Positions 17,921-25,088 of a DNA stretch of 34,713 bases are shown here, in pieces. The DNA lies in assembly GCA_902806205.1 (NCBI GenBank), contig CADCVR010000010.1, positions 1-34,713 of the forward strand, in the 5' to 3' direction. This stretch comes from an uncultured Solirubrobacteraceae bacterium. Lineage in GTDB: Bacteria > Actinomycetota > Thermoleophilia > Solirubrobacterales > Solirubrobacteraceae. The stretch's first letter is position 1. Each line of letters starts with the position of its first letter. The position numbers were made by a program, and so were the translations under genes. A model generated the notes under the pieces. That model worked only from the letters and a program-made list of their open reading frames with translations. It did not search any database and had not been told where the DNA came from.

Positions 17921-19800
17921 TGACCGACGAGGCCCACGAGCCGGAGCAGCCCGCTCCCACTGCCCGAGTGCGGACCTGGAGCGTTCCCGCGACGCCGCGC
18001 AGCGTGTCTGCACTGCGTGAGCACGCCCGTACGTTCGCCGAGGGTCACGGCGTGGACCCTGAGACGGTGAGCGCCATCACCCTCGCGGTCAGTGAAGCCG
18101 TGACCAACGCGGTCTTGCACGCCTTCCTGGGCCGCGAGCCCGGGCTGATCACGCTCACCTGCGAGGCGGGCACCGGGGAACTGCGCCTGCTGATCGCCGA
18201 CGACGGTCGCGGCATGCAGGTCCGTCCCGACTCGCCGGGCATGGGCACGGGATTGTCGACCATCGGACAGCTCGCGACCCGGATGGAGGTGCGCCCCAAC
18301 CCGTCCGGCGGTGGCACGATCGTCGGCCTGGCCTTTCAGGCCGCGGGCGTGCACGGCGGGAGGGTCGTCGCACCGGGGGAGCCCGGAGGGCGGCTGCTCA
18401 TCGCCGCGAGCGAACTCGCGCGCAGTACCGCGTGGCCGGTGGAGGGCTTCGAGCGGCTGTGCGACCTGGTCTTGCACGCCTTCGCCGACGCGGCTTGCGT
18501 CGATCTGGTCGAGCACGGCTGCCTCCGGCGTCTGGCCGCGCGGGTGCACGCGGACGAGGCGTTGTCAGCGCGGCTGGCCGACAGCGCTCCCCCGGTGAAG
18601 CCGGACACCGCCACATGGGCGGCCCTGAACGGCGGCGGGCCGCAACTCGTCGTCCACGACCCGTCGGTCCCGCGCCCGCCCGCCGGGGTGGGAGTGATGC
18701 TTGATCTCTCCTGGTGGCTGTCGGTGCCGCTGGCCGATGCGAACGATGGCATCCTCTGCCTCTGGGGACTTGGCGGGCGCGCCGGCCGGCCCGAGCCCGA
18801 CGAGGCGACCATCGCGCTGATCGCCGAAGCCGGCATGCGCGCCGCTGCGGGGCTGGCCAACGCCCGCGTGCTCGCCGGGACGCACGCCACCCGTCGCCGG
18901 CTGGAGGCGGTGCTCTCCGCCCTCAGCGAGGCGGTGAGCGTCACCGACGCCACCGGCCGCTTGTCCTACGCCAACGAGGCCGCCGCACGGCTCATGGGCG
19001 CCGCGAGCCCCACCGAGCTCATGGCCGCGCCCTCGACCGTCTGGCGGGAGCGCTTCCGCATCACCGACCAGCACGGCGAGGAGCTGCAGGCCGATCGGCT
19101 TCCCAGCCGGAGGCTGTGCGTCGGCAAGGAGGCCGAGCCGCTTGTGAAGCGAAGCGTCGACACGGTGACGGGCCGCGTTCAGTGGCTGCGGACCACGTCG
19201 CGGCGGCTGGAGGACCCGGAAGGCCCGCTCGCGGTCGACATCGTCGAGGACATCACGCCGGCCGTCGAGGCCGAGCGTCGCCACCGGAGCACGATCGAGA
19301 TCGGGAAGGTGCTCGACGAGCCGCCGGCCATCGTCCCGGCGTTGCAGGCCGTCGCCGAGCTCCTGGCTCCCGAGCTGGCCGACGGTTGTGCCATCGACCT
19401 GCTCGACGGGAAGCGGGCGCTGCACCGCGTCGCGCTGTCGCACCCCGACGCGGCCCAGCGCGCTCGCCTGCGCGCTCTGCCCGAGCGGCGGCAGACGTCA
19501 GCCGATTCGCCTCTCTGGCTGACGCTCGACCCGTCGGGTGCCCGCTTCGTCACCACCGTCACCCAGGAGGAGCCGAAGCTGTGCGCCGACGAGGAGAAGC
19601 ACGTGGCGGCGCTCCGCGAGATCGGATGCCGTTCGGTGGGGGTCGTCCCGCTGCGCGCGGCGGGAGCGGCGGTCGGGCGGCTCATGGTCACCCAGGACCG
19701 GCGCAGCGGCCGGTCGTTCGGCGCGGCGGATGTCGAGACGATCACCGATGTCGGGCGCCGGGTCGCGGCGGCGGTGGCGATGGCATGCCGTCGAAGCTGA
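17920..19800 (+). CDS. RsbW-like ATPase fused to GAF and PAS sensor domains
   Basis: A 626-residue cytosolic protein if the GTG at 17920 is used (VTDEAHEPEQPAP); the upstream frame lacks family resemblance. The N-terminal 140 residues are an anti-sigma-factor-type histidine-kinase-like ATPase, with N-box AVSEAVTNAVLHAF (Asn about 63), DDGRGM (about 94-99) and GMGTGL (about 107-112). A GAF-like region (about 145-315), a PAS domain (VLSALSEAVSVTDATGRLSYANEAAARLMG, about 320-450) and a second GAF-like region (about 455-620, VGVVPLRAAGAAVGRLMVTQ) follow. There is no phospho-acceptor His domain and no PP2C/SpoIIE phosphatase domain, so it is not a normal histidine kinase or RsbU. It probably controls a partner such as a sigma factor or anti-anti-sigma in response to a ligand or redox signal. 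No STAS partner is nearby. Confidence 0.85.
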   Translation: MTDEAHEPEQPAPTARVRTWSVPATPRSVSALREHARTFAEGHGVDPETVSAITLAVSEAVTNAVLHAFLGREPGLITLTCEAGTGELRLLIADDGRGMQVRPDSPGMGTGLSTIGQLATRMEVRPNPSGGGTIVGLAFQAAGVHGGRVVAPGEPGGRLLIAASELARSTAWPVEGFERLCDLVLHAFADAACVDLVEHGCLRRLAARVHADEALSARLADSAPPVKPDTATWAALNGGGPQLVVHDPSVPRPPAGVGVMLDLSWWLSVPLADANDGILCLWGLGGRAGRPEPDEATIALIAEAGMRAAAGLANARVLAGTHATRRRLEAVLSALSEAVSVTDATGRLSYANEAAARLMGAASPTELMAAPSTVWRERFRITDQHGEELQADRLPSRRLCVGKEAEPLVKRSVDTVTGRVQWLRTTSRRLEDPEGPLAVDIVEDITPAVEAERRHRSTIEIGKVLDEPPAIVPALQAVAELLAPELADGCAIDLLDGKRALHRVALSHPDAAQRARLRALPERRQTSADSPLWLTLDPSGARFVTTVTQEEPKLCADEEKHVAALREIGCRSVGVVPLRAAGAAVGRLMVTQDRRSGRSFGAADVETITDVGRRVAAAVAMACRRS

Positions 19801-19824
19801 GTTTCGGGCGCTGGCCGGCTCGGG

Positions 19825-22200
19825 TCAGGCCCTGGTCGCTCGGGAGGAGCGCCGCGTGCGCTTTGCCTCGTACATCGAGCGGTCCGCGCGCTCGAGGGCA
19901 TCAGTCAAGTCGCTGATGTCGGCGTCGATCGCGGCGAACCCGATGCTCGCGGTGATGGCTGGGGACTCGCCTTCCACCGGCACCGCGGTGGCCGCGAGCG
20001 AACCACGAAGCTTCTCCGCGACTTCGATCCCCTCGGCCGCCGTCGTGTGGGCGAGGATCACCCCGAACTCGTCCCCGCCGAGTCGCCCGAGCACGTCGCT
20101 CGCCCGCAGGGACGCTCGCAGCGTGTGGGCGACCCCGCGCAGTGCGGCGTCGCCGGCGAGATGGCCGTGCGTGTCGTTGACCGCCTTGAAGCCGTCGAGA
20201 TCGAGGAGGAGCAACACCGCCTCCTCGCCGTAGCGCCGGGACCGCTCGACCTGGCGGGCGAGGTCCTCCTCGAAGCGGCGACGGTTCGCCAGGCCGGTCA
20301 GCGAGTCGTGGTCGATCAGGGCCCGCAGCTCGCCGTCGAGCCGGCGGCGTGCGGTGACGTCCGCCAGTGACGTCACCACCGCATGCGGCCGGGAGCGGCG
20401 GCGGCGCAACGGCCGCGCGCTCACCGAGATCCAGGTGACGTTGCCGTCGTGGCTCTCCAGGCCGATCGATACCGCCCCGCTCGGCGTCCCGGTGCGCAAC
20501 GCAACCTGCCACGGGTAGGCGTCGGGTGCCACCGGCCGGCAGTCCTCGTCGAGGATCGAGAGCGTGCCACCGGGACCGAGCGCGGCTTCGAGCTCCGCGT
20601 GGCCTAACCCGAGGATCCGCTCCGCGCTCGGGTTGCACGTCCGCACGCGCCCGTCGAGGTCATGGACGACGATTCCGTCGTCGAGTGCGTCGATGAGCGC
20701 CCGGAACGACGCGCCGGAGCCGCCACGGTGCAGCGCGTCCGGCCCGGCCGGCCGGCTGCGCCCCAGTTCGGCGGTGACGCGGTCGAGCGTCTTGTCCGAC
20801 GGCGCGAGGGGGACCTGCGAGGCGTCCGCGTCGCGCTGTCGGATGACCTCCACCACGGACTCCACGACAGCCGGGTCGAACTGGGTGCCGGCGCAGGCCC
20901 GCAGCTCGGCGAGCGCCTCGTCGGCGGAGCGGGCCGGGCGGTACGGACGGTCCGTCGTGATGGCGCTGAACGTGTCGCAGCAGCTGATGATCCGTGCCGC
21001 GAGGGGGATCTGCTCCGCGGTCAGCCCATCCGGGTACCCCGTCCCGTCCCAAGACTCGTGTGACGCCCGGACGATCACTCCGACGTGCTTGAGAACACCG
21101 CCGACGCGCTGGAGCATCCGTTCGCCCTCGACCGTGTGCGTTCGCATGATCGCCCACTCCTCGGGAGTCAGCGGGCCCGGCTTGTTGATGATCTCACCCG
21201 GGATGACGACCTTCCCGATGTCGTGCAACAACGCGCCGAACTCGATGTCGCGCCGGGCTCGATCGTCGAGTCCCATGTGGTCGGCGGCCTCGAGCGCCAG
21301 CATCCCGACGCCCTGGCTGTGGCGTCCGGTGTACTCGTCGTCGCTCTCGACGACCTCGCCGAGCAGCAGTGCGGTGCCCCGATACGCTCGGGCGAGCTCG
21401 ATCTGGCTGTCGATGAGCGCGGTCCGCTCGCGGCCGAAGAGCGCGATGAGCGCGATGAGGGGGAGGACGAGAACCCAAGCGAACTGCGTGTCGCGCGCGG
21501 CGAGCGCCGCGAGCAGACCGAGCGGCGCGAGGACGAGGTCGAGGCGCTGGGCGAAGCGCAGTTCGCGCAGCAGCTCGAGCGGGTGGGTGCCGAAGGCCAG
21601 GCCGGCGCGCAGTCCCGCCGTGAGTGCGTCGAGCGCGAGCTGCGCCGCGAGGGCGGCGACGTAGACCGGCCAGGAGGGCAGCGCGGGATCCTCGGCGTGG
21701 GCGAGGGTGACGACGAGGATCGGCGCGAGGGTGTACCAGGCGTTCGCGAACTCGCCCACGATCCGCTCGGGCCCGAGCGGCGGGCGGGGGGATTCGCTTG
21801 CCCGCGCGAGGACGTACCCTGTCCCCACGACGATCGGCACCGTCCATGCCGGAAGGGCGAACAGCATCGGCACGAAGACGAGCTGCGTGGGCACCGCGTA
21901 CCCCGCCCCCGTCTGGAACTCGACGCGCGCGGCGACGGTGAAGGCCACGAGGAACGCGAGCACCGGGCCCGCCTGGAGCGGGCGCGGATCGTCGACGAGC
22001 AGCGCGACGGCCGCGACCGCGAGCAGCAGCGCGATCCCGAACGGGGCGCCCACGAGGCGCTCGCGCCCGGCCAGCGCGTGCCTGTGGCGCTCCCGGGTCT
22101 CACGGGCGGCGCCTTCGACCTCCGGCGACCACGTCTCCGCGTCTGCCTCGACGGCGACGCGTGGCCGACCGCGCCGCCGGTTCTGGGCAAGTTCGAGCAC
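19825..22200 (-). CDS. Membrane HD-GYP / PAS / GGDEF cyclic-di-GMP enzyme
   Basis: A 791-residue protein with a GTG start at 22200. The N-terminal 50 residues are charged. About six hydrophobic segments (50-255) form a MASE-like sensor. An HD-GYP domain follows with HDIGKVVIP (HD at 326-327) and HESWDGTGYP (381-390), the hallmarks of c-di-GMP phosphodiesterases. A PAS domain (about 500-610, ALDDGIVVHDLDGRVRTCNPSAERILG) precedes a C-terminal GGDEF cyclase (708-712 GGDEF intact). RASD sits five residues before it, the inhibitory I-site. Both catalytic motifs look intact, so it could make and break c-di-GMP. It is 35 nt downstream of the small exported protein gene and convergent with the RsbW-like gene. 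Confidence 0.94.
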   Translation of the reverse strand: MLELAQNRRRGRPRVAVEADAETWSPEVEGAARETRERHRHALAGRERLVGAPFGIALLLAVAAVALLVDDPRPLQAGPVLAFLVAFTVAARVEFQTGAGYAVPTQLVFVPMLFALPAWTVPIVVGTGYVLARASESPRPPLGPERIVGEFANAWYTLAPILVVTLAHAEDPALPSWPVYVAALAAQLALDALTAGLRAGLAFGTHPLELLRELRFAQRLDLVLAPLGLLAALAARDTQFAWVLVLPLIALIALFGRERTALIDSQIELARAYRGTALLLGEVVESDDEYTGRHSQGVGMLALEAADHMGLDDRARRDIEFGALLHDIGKVVIPGEIINKPGPLTPEEWAIMRTHTVEGERMLQRVGGVLKHVGVIVRASHESWDGTGYPDGLTAEQIPLAARIISCCDTFSAITTDRPYRPARSADEALAELRACAGTQFDPAVVESVVEVIRQRDADASQVPLAPSDKTLDRVTAELGRSRPAGPDALHRGGSGASFRALIDALDDGIVVHDLDGRVRTCNPSAERILGLGHAELEAALGPGGTLSILDEDCRPVAPDAYPWQVALRTGTPSGAVSIGLESHDGNVTWISVSARPLRRRRSRPHAVVTSLADVTARRRLDGELRALIDHDSLTGLANRRRFEEDLARQVERSRRYGEEAVLLLLDLDGFKAVNDTHGHLAGDAALRGVAHTLRASLRASDVLGRLGGDEFGVILAHTTAAEGIEVAEKLRGSLAATAVPVEGESPAITASIGFAAIDADISDLTDALERADRSMYEAKRTRRSSRATRA

Positions 22201-22235
22201 GTCGTTGAGGGGTTCGCCCGTCTAGGCCGCGCGAC

Positions 22236-22874
22236 TCACGGACCGCGCCACGGATCGACGTACAGGTCGTCGATCTGCCAGCTTCCCGTCGCGACCGGGG
22301 TGAACCGGAACGCCACCGGCACCATGCCGTCCTCCGACAGGGCTCCGAGCGTATTGACGAGCATGACCATCTGGGGTGTCGGCCACCAGTTGCCTCCGGG
22401 TGTCGCCGTGCCGATCTGGAGGGACTGCGTCGCACGGGTGGCGGCGCTCTCGAAGAGGACTTCGACGCGCAGCGAGGACAGCGACGACGTCCCGCTCGAC
22501 CGGGTGAAGAATCGGATCGTCGGCCACTCGAGGCCGACGCAGGTCGGCGCGCTCGTGGCGCTCGAGCCGCTCGGCAGATGCAGCGACCGGCTGTCGTTCG
22601 AGCCACCGACGAAGAACGGCTCGTTGCCGGCCGTCGACGTCGCGCCGCCCGACAGCCTCCACCCCTTCCCGCCGGCCTCGAGCCCTCCGTCGGGGGAGAG
22701 GGCGTAGTTCGCCAGATCCGCCCACGGAAGGAACGGCTGGGTCAGCGGGCGGGACGCCGAGCAGTCCGCCTCGGAGCTGATCGGGCCTGCGTACGCCCCG
22801 GGTGCGAGGAGCGCAAGTGCCCCGGCAGCACCGAGCCCCACGGCGGCAAGACGACAACCCAACGCCTCAAACAT
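22236..22874 (-). CDS. Exported protein of unknown function
   Basis: A 212-residue protein. The ATG at 22874 (MFEALGCRLAAVGLG) is chosen because AAGGAG lies 8 nt upstream; an in-frame GTG 9 nt earlier is too close to it. A signal peptide (LAAVGLGAAGALALLAPGAYA) precedes a mature domain rich in Ser, Gly and Trp. This contains GLEAGGKGWRLSGGATSTAGNEPFFVGG, SLHLPSGSSATSAPTCVGLEWPTIRFF and the ending GSWQIDDLYVDPWRGP, which resembles carbohydrate-binding-module-like beta sandwiches. Two Cys in the mature region could form a disulfide. The family is not recognised. It is probably the first gene of an operon with the HD-GYP/GGDEF protein. Confidence 0.8.
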   Translation of the reverse strand: MFEALGCRLAAVGLGAAGALALLAPGAYAGPISSEADCSASRPLTQPFLPWADLANYALSPDGGLEAGGKGWRLSGGATSTAGNEPFFVGGSNDSRSLHLPSGSSATSAPTCVGLEWPTIRFFTRSSGTSSLSSLRVEVLFESAATRATQSLQIGTATPGGNWWPTPQMVMLVNTLGALSEDGMVPVAFRFTPVATGSWQIDDLYVDPWRGP

Positions 22875-23069
22875 CTGCTCCACTCCTTGGACGAATTGTC
22901 ATTGCCCGGTCCAATCGGCGGATGGCGGAAACGACCTTGATCGGACATCCGTCGAGGCCGGGGGGTCGGGCTCAAGAACATCGCAGCGCGGCGGGACCGG
23001 GCGCGGGAAGCTCCGAGCCGGGGCCGGCTCGGCCCTTCTGTGCCTCAGGACACAGTGAGCAGGCGGCCG

Positions 23070-23094
23070 GTTTACATACTCGCCCGCCGGGAAC
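23070..23094 (+). promoter_or_regulatory. Sigma-B/SigF-like stress promoter candidate
   Basis: GTTTAC (23070-23075), 13 nt and GGGAAC (23089-23094) resemble the general-stress consensus GTTTAA-N12-14-GGGTAT, matching 5 of 6 and 4 of 6 positions. Transcription would start near 23102, giving a leader of about 90 nt. The gene downstream is of a stress-linked family, which fits. This is a pattern match only. Confidence 0.45.
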
Positions 23095-23115
23095 TTAGTT
23101 CTAATAGACGGCTCG

Positions 23116-23136
23116 GCGCCGACCGTGCATCGGCGC
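23116..23136 (+). other. Leader hairpin
   Basis: GCGCCGA (23116-23122) and TCGGCGC (23130-23136) form a perfect 7-bp stem with a 7-nt loop, followed by TTTCATT. It lies between the promoter candidate and the DUF892-like gene. It could be a weak attenuator or an mRNA-stabilising stem. No role is shown by the sequence. Confidence 0.4.
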
Positions 23137-23192
23137 TTTCATTGCCCTCCGGTTCAGCCGTCCCGGAACTCAACTTAGATCGGTCGTTCTCG

Positions 23193-24215
23193 ATGAACGC
23201 AGACCAGAACAAGGTGTTGCAGTATCTCAACGAGGCACAGGGCAACGAGCAGGGGCTCGTCCGTGTGCTCCAGTCGCAGATCGCCATGACCCCGAGCGGG
23301 TCCTACCGCTCGATCCTGGAGACGCATCTGGGCGAGACGCGCGATCACGCCGACCGCGTCGCCAAGCGCCTCAAGGAGCTCGGCCAGGGCGGCAACCCGA
23401 TCACTGCGGTGGTCGGCGCGGTCCAGGGCGTCGCCGGTCAGGCGCTCGCGCTGGGCAAGACGCCGTTCGATCTCGTGCGCGGCACCGGCGGCGAGGAGAA
23501 GGTGCTCAAGAACGCCAAGGACGCTTGCGCCACCGAGGGGCTGGAGATCGCGACGTACACCGCCATCGAGCGCTTGGCCCAGAAGGTCGGTGACGAGCAG
23601 ACCGCCAAGCTCGCCGCGTCGATCCGCGCCGACGAGGAGAAGATGCTCGATCGCGTCCTGCGCGAGATCCCGAAGCTCACCGACGCGGTCGTCCGCGCCG
23701 CAGTGGACGGCAACGCGTCCTACGACATCACGACCACGGGCGCAGCGGACGCTGTCCGCGCGGCCGGCGAGACCGCCCGCAAGTCAACGGCCAAGACGGC
23801 GGCGAGCGCCAAGCGGACAGCGCGCCAGGCGCGCAAGGTGCCCGGTGTCGCCCAGGCGGAAGGTCAGGTCAAGGGCGCCGTCGCCTCCGAGCAGGATCTC
23901 GCGATCGCGCGGTACGACAGCCTCAACGCCGACGAGATCACCGCCAAGCTGACGGAGCTCTCGCAGGTCGACCTGGCCAAGGTCGACTCCTACGAGCGCA
24001 AGCACGAGAATCGGAGCACGATCCTGAGCCGCGTCTCGACGCTTCGCGGCGACGAGCCGTGGGCGGGCTACGACGAGCTCACCGCTGCCGAGGTGGTCTC
24101 CGCCTTGTCCGGCAGTGACGACGAGCAGGTTTCGAAGGCCCGCGGCTACGAGCGCGCGCACAAGAACCGCGCCGGCGTGATCAAGGCCGCCGAGCGCGAG
24201 CTCGCCAACGCCTGA
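23193..24215 (+). CDS. DUF892-like (YciE/YciF-type) stress protein with two C-terminal repeats
   Basis: A 340-residue protein starting MNADQNKVLQYLNEAQGNEQGLVRVLQSQI. The N-terminal 165 residues form a ferritin-like four-helix pattern with repeated E/H positions (LETHLGETRDHADRVAKRL, IATYTAIERLAQKVGDEQTAKL, IRADEEKMLDRVLREI), like DUF892 proteins found in general-stress regulons. A Lys/Ala-rich linker (about 185-230) follows. Two tandem repeats of about 50 residues (240-291 and 292-340) follow, each with YDxL...AxE(I/V) and YERxH(E/K)NR at identical spacing. Residues 240-340 are probably helical. A sigma-B-like promoter candidate and a strong terminator hairpin frame the gene as a single unit. 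The biochemical role is unknown. Confidence 0.85.
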   Translation: MNADQNKVLQYLNEAQGNEQGLVRVLQSQIAMTPSGSYRSILETHLGETRDHADRVAKRLKELGQGGNPITAVVGAVQGVAGQALALGKTPFDLVRGTGGEEKVLKNAKDACATEGLEIATYTAIERLAQKVGDEQTAKLAASIRADEEKMLDRVLREIPKLTDAVVRAAVDGNASYDITTTGAADAVRAAGETARKSTAKTAASAKRTARQARKVPGVAQAEGQVKGAVASEQDLAIARYDSLNADEITAKLTELSQVDLAKVDSYERKHENRSTILSRVSTLRGDEPWAGYDELTAAEVVSALSGSDDEQVSKARGYERAHKNRAGVIKAAERELANA

Positions 24216-24241
24216 TCGCAGCTTCCTTCAACACGCACCGA

Positions 24242-24273
24242 CCCGAGGGCCCGGCTAGCGCCGGGCCCTCGGG
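24242..24273. terminator. Strong intrinsic-type hairpin, possibly bidirectional
   Basis: CCCGAGGGCCCGGC (24242-24255) and its perfect complement GCCGGGCCCTCGGG (24260-24273) form a 14-bp GC-rich stem with a TAGC loop. It lies 26 nt after the stop of the DUF892-like gene and between convergent genes (the minus-strand gene ends at 24310). There is no T-run, as often in high-GC actinomycetes. Confidence 0.8.
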
Positions 24274-24309
24274 GTGCTTGGAGGTGGAGACGGCTCCCTC
24301 CGGGGGCGC

Positions 24310-24555
24310 TCAGCTGTCCGGCGGTGCGTGTGACGGGTCGTTGTGGCCCCGCGTGGTGCCGTCGTCGCCGCCGGCCTGGTCCTCGGCCGCCTGGCGCCCC
24401 GGGTGGCCCGGAGGGAGGTCGTGCGGGGAGATCTCGTCGTGCGCCTCGTCCGTGTCGCCGAGCGGCCTATCGTCGTCGGCGAGGATGTCGCCCGGCGGGC
24501 CCTGGGCCTGGCTGTCGGCGTCTGCGCGGCTCTCGTCCTGCTCGGCGTCGCTCAT
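24310..24555 (-). CDS. Small acidic protein with the LGDT/EAHDEI/GTTRG motif (paralogue C)
   Basis: An 81-residue soluble protein, MSDAEQDESRADADSQ..., with a disordered acidic N-terminus. Residues 31-71 hold the motif shared with the genes at 24565-25011 and 27867-28100: PLGDTDEAHDEISPHDLP, then GHPGRQAAE and GTTRG. Spacing from PLGDT to GTTRG is 35 residues in all three. The gene is 9 nt downstream of paralogue B, so they are co-transcribed. No catalytic signature is recognised. The conserved His, Asp and Glu could bind a metal or a partner, but that is speculation. The repeated motif supports it being a real gene. Confidence 0.8.
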   Translation of the reverse strand: MSDAEQDESRADADSQAQGPPGDILADDDRPLGDTDEAHDEISPHDLPPGHPGRQAAEDQAGGDDGTTRGHNDPSHAPPDS

Positions 24556-24564
24556 CGGCGGACC

Positions 24565-25011
24565 CTACCGCGCACCCTCGCCGGCCTCCGCGGGATCCGC
24601 GTGCCCGCGCGTCGTGCCCGCGGGCTCCTCCACCTGCTCCTCGGCCGCCTGCCGGCTCGGGTGCCCGATCGGGAGGTCGTGCGGGGAGATCTCGTCGTGG
24701 GCCTCGGGCGTGTCGCCCAGCGGCGTCTCGGAGTCCGGGATCAGGTGCGCCGACGGGATGGGATCCTCGTCGTCGTTCATGGCGTTCTCCAGCGAGCCGT
24801 CGCGCTCGATGACCCGCCGGGTCAGGCGGCGGTTGACCATCGCGTAACCGAGCACGAGGCCGACCAGGATCAGCGCGGGTACGAGGTAGATCGGCTCCCC
24901 GGTGGCCACGACGGTCGCGGCGTAGGCGGTCATGAAGAGGCCGAGGACCGCGAACATCCACTTGGGGATCGCTCCTCCGCCGGCCTTGCTCTCCTGCTTC
25001 GAGACGCTCAT
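24565..25011 (-). CDS. Two-helix membrane protein carrying the same motif (paralogue B)
   Basis: A 148-residue protein. Residues 1-15 are polar. Two transmembrane helices follow (about 17-37 and 41-59: WMFAVLGLFMTAYAATVV and IYLVPALILVGLVLGYAMV), then a basic patch (NRRLTRRVIER). A cytoplasmic or external tail ends in the motif at residues 97-137 ([32 protein letters not shown]). So the shared motif is a C-terminal module added to a membrane anchor here. The gene is 77 nt after the helicase and 9 nt before paralogue C, all on the minus strand. No strong ribosome-binding site is visible upstream of the ATG at 25011. Confidence 0.82.
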   Translation of the reverse strand: MSVSKQESKAGGGAIPKWMFAVLGLFMTAYAATVVATGEPIYLVPALILVGLVLGYAMVNRRLTRRVIERDGSLENAMNDDEDPIPSAHLIPDSETPLGDTPEAHDEISPHDLPIGHPSRQAAEEQVEEPAGTTRGHADPAEAGEGAR

Positions 25012-25088
25012 GGAGCGCGGCTACCCGGCGCCCTCGGCGTGAGAACCGGCGGCACGAGCGGTCCCGCGCCCGATTCGGGCGGGCGGCC

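Larger units (their letters stand above)
22875..23192. other. Divergent intergenic region (318 bp)
   Basis: The stretch separates the divergent genes starting at 22874 and 23193. It contains no convincing gene. The recognisable contents, on the plus strand, are the sigma-B-like promoter candidate (23070-23094) and a 7-bp hairpin (23116-23136). The left half, upstream of the minus-strand exported-protein gene, shows no clear promoter. Confidence 0.6.
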
